A stretch of 55,660 nucleotides of DNA from Bacteroidales bacterium. Its GTDB lineage: Bacteria; Bacteroidota; Bacteroidia; Bacteroidales; Marinilabiliaceae. How positions within the stretch are numbered: the first letter of the stretch is position 1; every line of letters begins with the position of its first letter. The position numbers were made by a program, and so were the translations under genes. Positions 35,517 to 46,300 of this stretch are shown here, in pieces. The notes beneath the pieces were generated by a model that was not told the DNA's origin, made no database searches, and saw only the letters and a program-made list of their open reading frames with translations. Location: positions 1 to 55,660 of the forward strand of contig CAAFWU010000049.1 in NCBI GenBank assembly GCA_900766825.1, given 5' to 3'.

Positions 35517-37343
35517 TCAGTAATCGTAGAGTTTGACGTGGAGCACTTTGACGTCGTCGACGCCGATGCGCACATGACGGCCCTGATGATCCTCATCGCC
35601 ATTGAGACGGCGGATGCGACGGAAAGTGCCATTGGTGTCAACCTCCACCTCGTCTACACTGAGGATGCCTATGCGGCGGACCTTGGTCCAGTCGGCGGGC
35701 TCCACCTTATTGGGCTGAGATGATTGGGATGATTGGGAAGATTGAGCTTCGGGATTTGCTTGACCATCGGAGACCTCATTATTGTCATTGGCAAGAACGA
35801 AGCCATCTTCGCCCAGTTTGCGTGAGACAACAAAGTCGAGGGCCGAGGCTTGAGATTCGGCCACCGAGGTGAAGTTGAGCACCACGCCAGTGCCAATGAG
35901 AAGGAACTCGCGGGGTCCCATTTTTACCAATATGGCGCCAGCGTCGGGCCAAGTAGAGCCATCGGTTGCTCGGGGGTCCCAGGGGAGAGTAAAATAATGG
36001 CTGAGCTTGATGTCCAAAGCAGCCTGCTCGTCTCGCCAGCCATCGGTCTGAATCTCCTGATTGAAGAGAACGCCTCGGGTGGAGTCCCTCATCTGTGTCA
36101 AGAAAGGCATGAGGGGGGCGAGGGTGGCATATGTCTTAGTTAGCTTCCCCCCCACGGCACCATTCTCTATGGAGAAGGGGCTGACGCCCAGAGCATGGAG
36201 TTCGCCAAAGGCATAGAGGGCTTGGGCCCCGTTGTTGTCCGATAGGCGCATCTCGGGGATGAAGAGTGGGTTGCCCAAAGTGGCGTATTGCTCGGCCCAA
36301 GCGTCGAAGCCCTTGTCGTAGATGTCGGGCGAGATGAAGTCGATGTCGGGGGCTGCAGCTCGCCAAACGTCGATTAGGTGGGCCAAGGGACCAGCCGAAG
36401 GGTATTCGCCAGGTTTGCGACCTCGGCTGTTGAGGGCGGCATTGACGTAGAGGGGCATGGTGGTATGCTTGCGAACCATGTGGGCCAGACGACCTACATA
36501 GTCGGCATGGTACCAAGCTTGGAAAATCTCGTCGGTGAGGAGGTCGGCCTTGCCATTGGAGCCGAAGAGTTGGACCCAAGAGCCGCGGGTTTTGCTGCCG
36601 TTCTGTGCCCAGCGCTGCGCCAGCAGAGGATGGAGTTGGTCGGGCGACTTGCTTGCGAGGAAGGCCGTGAGTTTGCGGGGCACCCCTTTGTCGTAGGCTT
36701 TGTTGGCCAAGGGGGAGTGGTCGCGGGCGTCCTCGAGCATGCCAATCTCGTTCTCTATTTGCAGCATGGCCACTGTGTGGAGCGTGTCTCGGAGGGCGAG
36801 GTGAAGAACTAGAGCTTCGAGTGCTTTGCGGTCGGTCTCGAAGACGTTGGGCGAGAACGCTGAGGCAATTTCCATGCTCTTACCCTTGGCCGTTTGGGCA
36901 CGAGGGAAACGCTGCGTGTCGGTCTTGAACCAAGCGGGGGCGTAGCAGCTCATGGAATTTTTCCAGACACCAAACCAAAGGAGCACAACGCGAAGGTTGT
37001 TGCGCTGGGCCGAGGCGAGGAGCGAGTCGGTGAGCGAGAAGTCGAACTGACCCTCGGTGGGTTCCATAAGTTCCCAATAGACAGGGGCCAGCACGGTGTT
37101 GAGCCCCATGCGATGGAGTTTCTCGAGATGGCGATTGATGTCCTCGGTAGACGAGACCGATGAGTTGCCCAGTTCGCCGCCCAAAATAAGGAAGGGCTTG
37201 CCATCGAGTGTGAGGGTCTGGTTTCCTTTGGGTCCCACAAGCTGACACTGAGCCAAAGCAGATGTAGCGACCCCGAGGCAGAGGCTCACAAGAACAAAGG
37301 CTATGAGCAGAACAAAGGGTGTTTTGGGAACAAAGCGTTGCAT
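35517..37343 (-). CDS. GH35-like (DUF5597) glycosidase
   Basis: 608 residues with signal peptide (MQRFVPKTPFVLLIAFVLVSLCLGVATSALA). A GH35 barrel: 'PFLILGGELGNSSVSSTEDINRHLEKLHRMGLNTVLAPVYWELMEP', the acid/base Glu in 'VAMLQIENEIGM' and the nucleophile Glu in 'NPLFIPEMRL', with a DUF5597 C-terminal beta domain. GH35 members remove beta-galactose; in Bacteroidota xylan loci such proteins may act on galactose or arabinose side chains. A Ser/Gln-rich stretch of about 15 residues (SSQSSQSSQP) interrupts the C-terminal domain, unlike neighbours. First gene after the internal terminator-like hairpin. Confidence 0.85.
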   Translation of the reverse strand: MQRFVPKTPFVLLIAFVLVSLCLGVATSALAQCQLVGPKGNQTLTLDGKPFLILGGELGNSSVSSTEDINRHLEKLHRMGLNTVLAPVYWELMEPTEGQFDFSLTDSLLASAQRNNLRVVLLWFGVWKNSMSCYAPAWFKTDTQRFPRAQTAKGKSMEIASAFSPNVFETDRKALEALVLHLALRDTLHTVAMLQIENEIGMLEDARDHSPLANKAYDKGVPRKLTAFLASKSPDQLHPLLAQRWAQNGSKTRGSWVQLFGSNGKADLLTDEIFQAWYHADYVGRLAHMVRKHTTMPLYVNAALNSRGRKPGEYPSAGPLAHLIDVWRAAAPDIDFISPDIYDKGFDAWAEQYATLGNPLFIPEMRLSDNNGAQALYAFGELHALGVSPFSIENGAVGGKLTKTYATLAPLMPFLTQMRDSTRGVLFNQEIQTDGWRDEQAALDIKLSHYFTLPWDPRATDGSTWPDAGAILVKMGPREFLLIGTGVVLNFTSVAESQASALDFVVSRKLGEDGFVLANDNNEVSDGQANPEAQSSQSSQSSQPNKVEPADWTKVRRIGILSVDEVEVDTNGTFRRIRRLNGDEDHQGRHVRIGVDDVKVLHVKLYDY

Positions 37344-37480
37344 GATTCGGCTGTATTTTAATTTTCAACCCATCCTTTTATAAATGTTAAAAGGCAGCGA
37401 TTATAACGACGCAATATATAAAAATTTGGACTGAATTGAAAATAAATATGCAGCAAAGTGAATATAATTTAAGGAAAATA

Positions 37481-37518
37481 TAGGTCGCCCCACCCATATA
37501 AAGGAGCGAGGCGACCTA
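37481..37518 (-). terminator. Hairpin between the surface and periplasmic parts of the PUL
   Basis: TAGGTCGCC / GGCGACCTA (9-bp perfect stem, 20-base loop), 56 bases after the stop of the CBM-GH10 gene, followed on the minus strand by TATTTTCC. It may terminate or attenuate the susC-led transcript, so the enzymes downstream could have a separate promoter in 37344-37480, though I see no full consensus there. Confidence 0.55.
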
Positions 37519-37573
37519 TGGAAACAATCAGACTATGGAAGCGACCCGAAGTTTGCCAAACGGGTCGATGAAG

Positions 37574-40054
37574 TTACTGAGCAGCCTCCTCACTATCACC
37601 TTGCTGTTCTTTTTCAGCCTCTTTTTCGGCCTCAATCTCGTCATCGTACTCGGTGCGATTGTTGTAGTTGTCGTTGGCCCAATCGGCTCCCGAGAAGTCG
37701 GTGGCGATGTCGTAGCCAGCAATGCCATCGCAGAAGCCCTTGTAGGCGAGTTTGCGGTTGTACTTGGCATCGAAGAGGTTTGGAGCATCGTCGGGGATCC
37801 AGTAGACATGCTCGTCGGGATCGTCGGAAACGCCCCAGATGGTCATGCCACCACGCTGAGCCTCAGGCACATTCTTAATAAAACTCTCCACGATATATTG
37901 GTAGAGATCAGCCTGCTTCTGGAGGACAGCCTCGGAAGGTGTGGCAGTGTTGCACTTGATGTCGAGCTCGGTCACACGGACCATCTTGCCAGTGGCGGCG
38001 AGGTCTATAAACATCTCGTCGATTTGCGCAGGCTCCAAATCAACACTGATGTGCATTTGGGTTCCAATACCATCCACAAGTGGTTGGCCCGTGGTGTTAT
38101 TCTCGTCGATGTACTTAACGAACTCAATGAGTTGCTTGCGTTTATAGGCACTGGTCTCGAGGTTGTAGTCGTTGATGTAGAGAACGATATCGTTTAGGCC
38201 GTACTGGTTGGCGTATTTGCGGGCGAATTCAAAGGCTCGGCAGCCGTAGTCCTTGCCCATGTAGTAGCCCCAATAGAAGTGGCCATTGCCGGTCTCGTTG
38301 CTCCAGTTGAGGGTGAGGGGTCCGTCTTCGGGCTCAGTGGGTTCACTGTCGCCCTCCATGCCAAAGACGCCATCGATGCCGCGCCATCCGCCGCCGTCGG
38401 CAATGCACTCGTTCATAACGTCGTAGCCAACCAAGCGTGTTTCACCCTCGAGGTGCTCGAAGACACCCTTGATCCAACGCTCCATGGCGTCGGTGAGGAT
38501 CTGCTTCTTCTCCTCGGCGGTCTTGTGAACATATGTGATGGTTGTGGCTTTGAGGGATTTGGTTTCGGACTCCTCGGGGTCGACAGCCTCTACACGGAAA
38601 CCGTCCACATAGAAGGTTACGTTGGGAGTCTTACCCAAATCGAGGTTGAAACTCCACTCGTCGGCAGTGAAGGTCTCTTCTCCACTTGTTGCCTTGGGCA
38701 ATAGGTTGCGAATATCTATTTGGATCCAGTCGGTGCCCACCTCAAACGACTCTGTCCAAGAAGTTGCCGAAGGTGTCCATGGGAGCCAAGGATATGAATT
38801 GGCTAAACCATTGAATGAAACGCGAGCTGTGGTTGCTGCAGATGCTTTGATCCAGAATGATACGTTCACCGTCTTGCCCTCACAAAGAGTTTTTGCAATG
38901 CTTGGGGAAGCAATTTGAGAGTCCCAGAAATTTGATGCCGCTTCGGGCGTAACAACTTTGAGAACTTTCTTGCCATCGATGGCATCCTCGGCTTCCACAA
39001 CGCTCATGCCGTCGGCACCATTTTTTGCCTCCCAACCCTCGAGGTCGTCCTCGAACGAGGCGTTGGTTAGCAAGTTGCCATCGTCTTCCTCAACATCTTG
39101 TTTTTCGCCGAACTCGAAGTTGTCGATATAAATTACGTTGTTTGGGGTGCCACCAATTTGAATGCCAGCACGGGTGTAGCCATTTGCAAGATCGGCTTCG
39201 GATATGGTGCGCTCCCACTCGCAGAGGGTCCAGGATGTTGTGAGGCTAAACATTGAGCCATAGGCGGCTTCATATTTACCGCTGACGCCGTTTTGCAAAA
39301 TGGGCTGAATGTCTTGCGCACCATCTGCCTTGGCATAGAACTTCATTTTGTAAGTCTTGCCAAGCTCCAACTGACTCTCGAGGGTCCAGAAGAATTGGCT
39401 CTTATACATGGCGTCGGAACCGCTGTCGATGGTGAACTTGGCGCACTTGCCTTCGTAGCCATCGTCTGCAATCTCAACTTCGTAGGCACAGCCGTTTTTA
39501 TCCCAACCGCTGAGGTCGGTCTCGAACTCGCCATTGGTAACAACGTTGGCCACATCGCTGTTGCCAGTGGTAACCACTTTTTGTTCGGGAGCAATGAGGC
39601 TCTTGAGGTAGTTCTGATTTTGCTGGGTGTGCCAAATGAAGCAGTGACCATAGAGTTTGTCGGTTGGTCGCATGACTTGCAGCACCTTATCCACGGTGGC
39701 AAAGTTGATGTTGCCGTTGGTCTGAACCATGCTCTGGTGTTTCATGGCGTTGCCGAGGGTGTACATCTCGAAGTTGTCTTTGACCAGTCGGCTGTAGGCA
39801 CCGTCCTTGACATAGGAGTCGGCCCCAACGGCGCAGGCCACGAGGAACTTGGCACCGAGTCGGTCCTGATGTTTCTGGACGTAGGCTTTGATGAAGTCGT
39901 AGTTGTTAATCTGCTCCTGGAGTTGCAGGGGAATTTCGCTGGCCGATATGGGGAGTTGGCCATCGGGGGTGCCCCACTCCATGAGGTCGTCGTCGCAGGC
40001 GGCAAAGAGCACTGCCAGAGCGGCAAGGGGATATATGGTCCTATTGAGTTTCAT
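37574..40054 (-). CDS. Surface GH10 xylanase with inserted carbohydrate-binding modules
   Basis: 826 residues, a lipoprotein (signal ending VLFAAC, then DDD, the acidic signal for surface export). The GH10 barrel is split: the first strands (about 60-165, 'GHCFIWHTQQNQNYL') are separated from the rest (about 510-780) by about 340 residues holding two CBM4/9-22-type beta-sandwiches ('VVTNGEFETDLSGWDKN', 'LLTNASFEDDLEGWEAK'). Catalytic Glu residues: 'GYDVMNECIADGG' (acid/base) and 'VRVTELDIK' (nucleophile). It starts xylan breakdown at the cell surface. This architecture is known in Bacteroidota xylan loci. 48 bases after the glycan-binding protein gene. The acidic C-terminus (EAEKEAEKEQQGDSEEAAQ) is unusual. 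Confidence 0.94.
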   Translation of the reverse strand: MKLNRTIYPLAALAVLFAACDDDLMEWGTPDGQLPISASEIPLQLQEQINNYDFIKAYVQKHQDRLGAKFLVACAVGADSYVKDGAYSRLVKDNFEMYTLGNAMKHQSMVQTNGNINFATVDKVLQVMRPTDKLYGHCFIWHTQQNQNYLKSLIAPEQKVVTTGNSDVANVVTNGEFETDLSGWDKNGCAYEVEIADDGYEGKCAKFTIDSGSDAMYKSQFFWTLESQLELGKTYKMKFYAKADGAQDIQPILQNGVSGKYEAAYGSMFSLTTSWTLCEWERTISEADLANGYTRAGIQIGGTPNNVIYIDNFEFGEKQDVEEDDGNLLTNASFEDDLEGWEAKNGADGMSVVEAEDAIDGKKVLKVVTPEAASNFWDSQIASPSIAKTLCEGKTVNVSFWIKASAATTARVSFNGLANSYPWLPWTPSATSWTESFEVGTDWIQIDIRNLLPKATSGEETFTADEWSFNLDLGKTPNVTFYVDGFRVEAVDPEESETKSLKATTITYVHKTAEEKKQILTDAMERWIKGVFEHLEGETRLVGYDVMNECIADGGGWRGIDGVFGMEGDSEPTEPEDGPLTLNWSNETGNGHFYWGYYMGKDYGCRAFEFARKYANQYGLNDIVLYINDYNLETSAYKRKQLIEFVKYIDENNTTGQPLVDGIGTQMHISVDLEPAQIDEMFIDLAATGKMVRVTELDIKCNTATPSEAVLQKQADLYQYIVESFIKNVPEAQRGGMTIWGVSDDPDEHVYWIPDDAPNLFDAKYNRKLAYKGFCDGIAGYDIATDFSGADWANDNYNNRTEYDDEIEAEKEAEKEQQGDSEEAAQ

Positions 40055-40102
40055 AGAGTACGTTCTTTTTGTTGGTTAACGGTCAAGAGTGTTTAATCCT
40101 CT

Positions 40103-41560
40103 TTAATCCTCGTCGTCCTCGGGATAGTCCGAGATGGTGAAGCTCTTGATGGGGACAAGGCGCCAGTTGTCAATGTAGACTTTGGTGTTGCCATCCATGG
40201 CTGTGGAGGTTACTGTTACGCCCCCCATGGTGAAGTCGGTGTTGGCCAAGCCCATGCCGAAGTTTCGGTAGGATGAGGTATTGCGAGCCTCAACAATGTC
40301 TTGGAAGGTGAGACCGAAGAATTTGCCGAAGCAACCCGATTCGGATGGTTTCATATCCTCGGCCAAGACGTCAGAGAATGGTATGGTGACGGTCTGCCAA
40401 CCCTCGGTTTGGAAGGGAACTATGTCTGCACCATCGATCCAAGGGCACCAGATGGCCACGGCGTTTGCCTTATTGTCATCGTCGGTGCCAGGGCCCGAGA
40501 AGTTGAAGTTGTTATATAGGTTAACCTGAATAACACCAGTCTCGCTCCAAGGCTCGGGGCAATAGACATCGAACTGGAAGGCTACCTCTTCGGCTGGGGT
40601 TTCGGCTGGGAAGATGGAGTAGAAACGGCTCCAGTCGTCGTCAGCGTCGTCGTTGCCAGCTGTCCAGCACTCCACGGCGCGGGGTTTGCCCGACTGGACA
40701 CCGCCAGCGGCCACCATGCGATCGGGTATAAGTTGGAAGCACTTGTCGTTTTGTTCCAGAGGGTCATTGGCTAAGTCATCGGGGTAGATCATGGAGGCGG
40801 TGGGCTTCACATTGCCCTCGTCGTCCTTGCCACCCCAAGCACCTTGGGCACCTACGCCATCGAAGTTGAGGATGAGACCGTCCTTGCGGTTGAAATATTC
40901 GGGTGTCTTGCCCTGACCGTTGGCTCCCACAAAGGCTATGGAGCCACCCTCGGTAACGCCATCGGGCATGACGAAGCTGAACCACTCGCCATCCTTATTG
41001 TCGCTCTCGATGCCAGAGGAGACCACCACACCGCCAGGGAGTGTAACCTCGGTGACCTCCTGAAGGTTCTCGCCCTCGCACACCACAGTGGTGCCCGCAG
41101 CGGGCAGGGTGTTGCTCACGGATGTCACGTAGGGCTGAGCGGCGCGGATGACAATGTTGTCGTAGGTGTACTCGGCACCGTCCTTGACCAGACGAATCTT
41201 GTTGCGGTCCTCGGGGTCGGCATCGGTTACGGGGGTCTTGCTGTTGATGGTCACGAGCATGGAGTTGTCCGATACGGTGGCTCGGTTGAAGTAGGTATCG
41301 TAGCCATTGATGTAGACCTTTCGCATGCCGTAGAAGCCCGAGCCCTCGAGACGGATCAGTTGACCTACACGAACAAAGGTGCCAGATATTTTACGGTCAG
41401 GGGTTTTGCTTTCGCAATTTTCCAGATAGATATCGGTGACCACGATGGGGGAATTCTGAGCATCGCTCTCGAAGTAGTCGTCCTCATCGTCGTCGCAAGC
41501 CACAAAGCCAGCGGTGGCTAAGAGGGCCCCGAAGATCGATATATATTTGATTACTTTCAT
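40103..41560 (-). CDS. Surface glycan-binding lipoprotein (SGBP)
   Basis: 485 residues; lipobox FVAC followed by DDDEDD, the surface-export signal. It binds xylan at the cell surface and hands it to SusC/D. Two Ig-like IPT/TIG domains (about 45-135 'GTFVRVGQLIRLEGSGFYGMRKVYING', and about 135-220 'PYVTSVSNTLPAAGTTVVCEGENLQEVTEVTLPGG') lead to a C-terminal beta-sandwich binding domain (about 225-475) with many Trp (e.g. 'AVAIWCPWIDGADIVPF'). Equivalent in place to the SusE/SGBP gene of other xylan PULs. 28 bases after susD. Confidence 0.88.
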   Translation of the reverse strand: MKVIKYISIFGALLATAGFVACDDDEDDYFESDAQNSPIVVTDIYLENCESKTPDRKISGTFVRVGQLIRLEGSGFYGMRKVYINGYDTYFNRATVSDNSMLVTINSKTPVTDADPEDRNKIRLVKDGAEYTYDNIVIRAAQPYVTSVSNTLPAAGTTVVCEGENLQEVTEVTLPGGVVVSSGIESDNKDGEWFSFVMPDGVTEGGSIAFVGANGQGKTPEYFNRKDGLILNFDGVGAQGAWGGKDDEGNVKPTASMIYPDDLANDPLEQNDKCFQLIPDRMVAAGGVQSGKPRAVECWTAGNDDADDDWSRFYSIFPAETPAEEVAFQFDVYCPEPWSETGVIQVNLYNNFNFSGPGTDDDNKANAVAIWCPWIDGADIVPFQTEGWQTVTIPFSDVLAEDMKPSESGCFGKFFGLTFQDIVEARNTSSYRNFGMGLANTDFTMGGVTVTSTAMDGNTKVYIDNWRLVPIKSFTISDYPEDDED

Positions 41561-41588
41561 CGCATTCGTTGTTTAAGAGAGTGAAGTG

Positions 41589-43313
41589 TTAGTCGAAGAG
41601 GGCGTTGATATCGACCTCGGGCTGAGCGAGTTGCTCGGCAGAGAAGTAGGTCACAGGAGCTTCGTTGAGAAAGGGGTTGCGACCAGCATCGACATCGGAC
41701 ACGGGCATGAGGAGTCGGTTCACATCGGCCACCTCAACGCCATCGCCACCAGTGATTTCGGCACCATCGGCTGCTTTGTATTGGCAGACCTGAGTCTCAT
41801 CCCACTCGTAGTCTACATTGCGCCATTGGTTGTTGATGTAGCCAATGATTTCGCTCTGCTGGTAGTATGAGCGGCGAAGCAGATCGTACCAGTACTGGCC
41901 CTCGTAGGCCAGCTCGATGCGGCGCTCGTAGATGAGGGTCTTATAATCAATGGAGGTGAGGGTGGGCATACCAGCACGTGTGCGTACCTTGTTCATGCAC
42001 TCAAGGGCAAGTGCGTCGGTGGTGGAACCAGTGTTGCCCATGCAGGCCTCGGCGTAGTTGAAGTAGACCTCGGGGAGGCGCTGCATATAGGTGTTGAGAC
42101 CTGAGCTCTGCTGATAGCTCTGCCCGTTGTCATCGATTTTGCCAATTACGTACTTGACAATGTTGCACTTATCGTCGTAGCCAGTCTCGGTCTCGTTGTA
42201 GATATAGCCACCATTTTTGGTATTGAGGTGAGTGTAGCGCTCGCCAACGGTTGCAATGGTGTGATGACGACGGATGCGGTCCTTCTTGTCGTAGGTCTGC
42301 ACCATGTCGTAGCTGGCATAAGTTGCATTGCCCCAGTTGGTTTCGCCCACCATGGTGCTCCAGCTGAAGAAGGCGGGCATGGGGTTGGTGCAATCGCTGC
42401 CCACGGCGCTGGTGGAACCAGCAATCCACTGGAGCTGGAAGATGCTCTCGGAGTTGTTGTTGGTCTTGGCCACAGAGAAGAGGTCGCCATAGTTATCCAA
42501 GAGTTCATAGGGGCCCTCCTCAATAACCTTGAGGGCTGCTTTCTTGGCAAGGTCGAGATAGTAGGTGTTGCGGGTTCCGCTATCATGATTGGTCTGCACA
42601 TTGTTGCCATTGTATCGACCTTCGGTTGTGAGACCAGCCATAGAGAGGTAGACACGGCTGAGCATGGCGTAGGCGGCATAGCGGTTGATGCGACCCTCGG
42701 CAGGTGAGGTCTTGGCCAAGTTGGCTGCGGCAAACTCCAAGTCGCGGATGGCGAACTCCATGGCCTCCTCGCGTGTGTGGGCGGGGGTGACGGTGTTGTT
42801 GACCATCTCGGCGGTGTTCTCGTATATTATGGCTTTGCCCCAGAGGGAAGCGAGATACCAGTAGGCCACGCCACGCATGAAGCGGCACTCGGCAATGGCA
42901 CGTGTGCGATAGTCGTCGGTGATGCCAGTGGCACGGTCGCGAATGTTCACAATGGCATAGTTGGACTGAGCCACAACGGAGTAGAAAGAGCCCCAAGCGT
43001 CTGAGAGGCCAGGGCTAAGGCTGGTCTCGGTGAAGTTGGTGTAGGGGTAGATGTAGTCCGACCAACGGGCGGTGAGGTTGTTGGACCTGCCGTCGCCAAT
43101 GGCGTAGTAGAACTTCTCGTTGAATGAGGCCCACACCTGAGTGTAGAGAGGATAGAGAGCGGCCTCGCAAGCCTCCTCGCTATCGAAAAATGTATCTTGA
43201 TTGGCCTGATAGGTGTTCTCTGAGGTGAGGTAGTCATCGCAAGCAGTGAGCGAGAGGGTGCCACACGCCAGAGCAGCCAAGTATATTTTGTTCATCGTTT
43301 TCATTTGATTCAT
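41589..43313 (-). CDS. susD: SusD-like outer-membrane glycan-binding lipoprotein
   Basis: 574 residues (start could be 43313, 43304 or 43295; all give a lipoprotein signal ending LTAC-DDYL). A RagB/SusD fold: 'FFDSEEACEAALYPLYTQVW', TPR-like helical repeats and the C-terminal 'ALECMNKVRTRAGMPTLTSIDYKTLIYERRIELAYEGQYWYDLLRR', which is the family fingerprint. It caps the SusC pore and binds xylo-oligosaccharides. Directly after susC with a 30-base gap. Confidence 0.95.
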   Translation of the reverse strand: MNQMKTMNKIYLAALACGTLSLTACDDYLTSENTYQANQDTFFDSEEACEAALYPLYTQVWASFNEKFYYAIGDGRSNNLTARWSDYIYPYTNFTETSLSPGLSDAWGSFYSVVAQSNYAIVNIRDRATGITDDYRTRAIAECRFMRGVAYWYLASLWGKAIIYENTAEMVNNTVTPAHTREEAMEFAIRDLEFAAANLAKTSPAEGRINRYAAYAMLSRVYLSMAGLTTEGRYNGNNVQTNHDSGTRNTYYLDLAKKAALKVIEEGPYELLDNYGDLFSVAKTNNNSESIFQLQWIAGSTSAVGSDCTNPMPAFFSWSTMVGETNWGNATYASYDMVQTYDKKDRIRRHHTIATVGERYTHLNTKNGGYIYNETETGYDDKCNIVKYVIGKIDDNGQSYQQSSGLNTYMQRLPEVYFNYAEACMGNTGSTTDALALECMNKVRTRAGMPTLTSIDYKTLIYERRIELAYEGQYWYDLLRRSYYQQSEIIGYINNQWRNVDYEWDETQVCQYKAADGAEITGGDGVEVADVNRLLMPVSDVDAGRNPFLNEAPVTYFSAEQLAQPEVDINALFD

Positions 43314-43343
43314 TTTATGTATGTGAGTGGAATAAAATGAAAC

Positions 43344-46300
43344 TTAGTAGCTTACGGTGAGACCGAAGGTGAAGATGCGTGGCGAAGGATAACGACCGTA
43401 GTCGAAGCCCGTCATGAGTGCGTCGCCGTACATGGCACCAATCTCAGGATCCATGCCCTTGTACTCAGTCCAAGTATAGACGTTCTGGATATTGCCATAG
43501 ATGCGAACATTGCTAAGCTTAATCTTTGATACCCAATCGCTTGGCAAGGTCCAGCTGAGAGAGATGTTTTGCAAACGGATGTAGGAAGCATCCTCCACAA
43601 AGCGGTCTGAAGGACGGAAGTTTTGGTTGGCATCGGAGGTCTGGATGGCCACCATATCGGAGGCACCGCCCACCACGTGGAGGTTGCGCCAGTCATCGGA
43701 ACCATCGGGGTCGATCTTCTCAACAACAGCATGGTTCAGAGCGTCCACGGTCACGTTACTGTTCACACGAGGGTCATCGATGCGAGTGCGGGTGAAGTTG
43801 AAGGCCTTGCCGCCGTAGGCACCCGAGAAGAAGATGGTGAGGTCCACGCCTTTCCAAGAGAAGGTGTTGCCAAAGCCGTAGGTGAACTTAGGTTCGGGGT
43901 TGCCCAGGAAGGTGCAGTCCTCGTTGTTGATGACACCATCGTTGTTGAGGTCGGCAAAACGATAGTCTCCAATGGTGGTTCCCGACTTACTGATTGAGTT
44001 ACCTTCGGGGAGAGCCACTTGTTGAACGTTGCCATCGGCATCTTTGTAGAAGAAGTCCTCGGGTTTGTCGAAACGGCCAATGACCTTGTAGCCCCAGAAC
44101 TGGCCAATGGGCTCACCCACAACAGTTTTGGTTACAGTGTATTTCGACGAGCCAATCTGGAATACCTTCTCGATGCTGGAGCTTGCAGAATCCAACTCCT
44201 TGACCTTGTTGCGGTTGAGCGAGAAGACCACGTTGGTGCGCCAAGAGAAGTCACCCTTATCGATATTAACAGTATTAAGAGTCAACTCAAAGCCCTTATT
44301 TTCGAGAGAGCCTACGTTGCCCCAAGGATTGCTGGCGGCACCATAGCCTGCAGAGCCAAGGAAGGCTGGCAAGGGGAGCTGGAGGAGGAGGTTCTTGGTT
44401 TTCTTATAGTAGCCATCGGCAATGAGTTCGATGCGGTTGGAGAGGAAGGAGAGGTCCACACCCACGTTGTAGGACTCGGTGGTCTCCCACTCCAGGTCTG
44501 GGTTGGCGGTGTTGCCAGTTAGGACGCCATTGCCCCACTTGGTGTTCTTGAAGGCGAGCATGCTCATGTATGCCCAGTCGCTCACATTTTGGTTACCCGT
44601 CTGACCCCAGCCGAGGCGGAGTTTGGCGGTGGTGAGCACCTCATTGTCTTTGAGGAAAGCCTCGTTGCTGGCCTTCCAAGCGATGGCTGCAGCTGGGAAC
44701 CAGCCCCAACGGTTGTCCTCGGAGAACTTAGAGGAACCATCGCGACGGAGGGTAAAGGTGAGCAGGTATCGGTCGTCGAAGCTATAGAAGATTCGACCGA
44801 AGCCAGAGGCTATGGAGTTGTGATTCTTGTAGCCCGTGGCGGCACTTTTGGAACGGTCGCCAGCCGAGAGGTCGGGGGTTGAGTTGGTGAGGAAGCCCGT
44901 GGTGGACCCATATTGGTTCTCGTAGTCGGAGCGGCTCATTTCCTGACCCAACATGATGTTCACATTGTGGAGGTCGGCAAAGACTTTATTATAGTTCAAG
45001 GTGTTGCGCCAAGAGACGTAGCGGGAGTTATCCTTGGTCCAGTTGCTGGTGCGGGTATCTTGAGTCTTGATGCCGAAGGTGTAGTCGGGCTCGTAGTAAT
45101 AGTAGCGATTGAAATTGTAGTCGGCCGAGACTTCGCTCTTGAACTTTAAGTCGTTAACAATGTCGGCCTCGAGGTAGGCACTGAAGCGGAAGTTGACCTT
45201 CTTGTTGTTGTTGGTTTTCAGAGAGGCCAAACCAACTGGGTTGTCGGGCATCCAGACGTCGTCGGGACCATCGAAGGAGCCATCGGGACCAGTTACGGCC
45301 ACGGTGGGCTGCTGCATGAGGGCGCTCATGATGACGTTGTTGTCGGTGCCAATCTCCTGACGGCTCTCGGAGAAGGAGAAGTTGACGCCACCACGGAGGA
45401 ATTTCTTGATCTCGCTATCGACACTGCCGCGGAAAGAGACACGCTGGAAGCTGGAACCGAGAGCAATACCTTTTTGGTCCAGATAGCCACCCGAGATGGC
45501 GTATGTTGTCTTCTCGCTGCCGCCAGTTACGCTGAGGTTGTGGCTCTGCATGGCGGCACGGGTGAAGAGCTCTTCCTGCCAGTCGGTGCCATCGGGCAGG
45601 AGGTCGGGGCGAACGAAGGTGCTGCTTTTTTCTACGATGTTTAGGTCGGCACGCTCGTTGTGGAGTTGGGCGTACTGGCGTTGGTTGAGCATGTCTATTT
45701 TGGTGGGCATCTCTTGCCAACCGGCGTAGCCATCGTAGGTAATGGTGCTCTCGCCGCTCTTACCCTTCTTGGTAGTGATCATGATGACGCCGTTGGAGGC
45801 ACGGGAGCCGTAGATGGCTGTTGCCGAGGCATCCTTTAGGACGTCCATTGATACGATGTCGGAGGGGTTGATGCTGGAGAGGGGGTTGCTGTTCTCGTCG
45901 CTTGTGGCAGCATCGACCACCACACCGTCGATGACGAAGATGGGCTGGTTGCTGGCGTTGAGCGAGTTGATACCACGGATGCGGATGGATGTTGAGGCAC
46001 CAGGCTGACCCGAGTTGGCCTGAATGGAGACACCTGCGGCACGACCCTGAAGAACTTGGTCGACCGAGGTGATGACGGACTTCTTGATGGCCTCGTCGCC
46101 CACGGAGACCACGGAGCCAGTGACATCGGAACGTTTCATGGCACCATAGCCAACGACAACGATGTCGCCAAGTTCCACGTTATCTTCCTTTAGGATGACC
46201 TCGACGGGTTTGCCATCGGGTCTGGGGCTGAAGGCTTCGGTATTATAACCGATGAAAGAGGCTTTAAGTTGATTAGATGTGACTTTGATGGTGAATTTGC

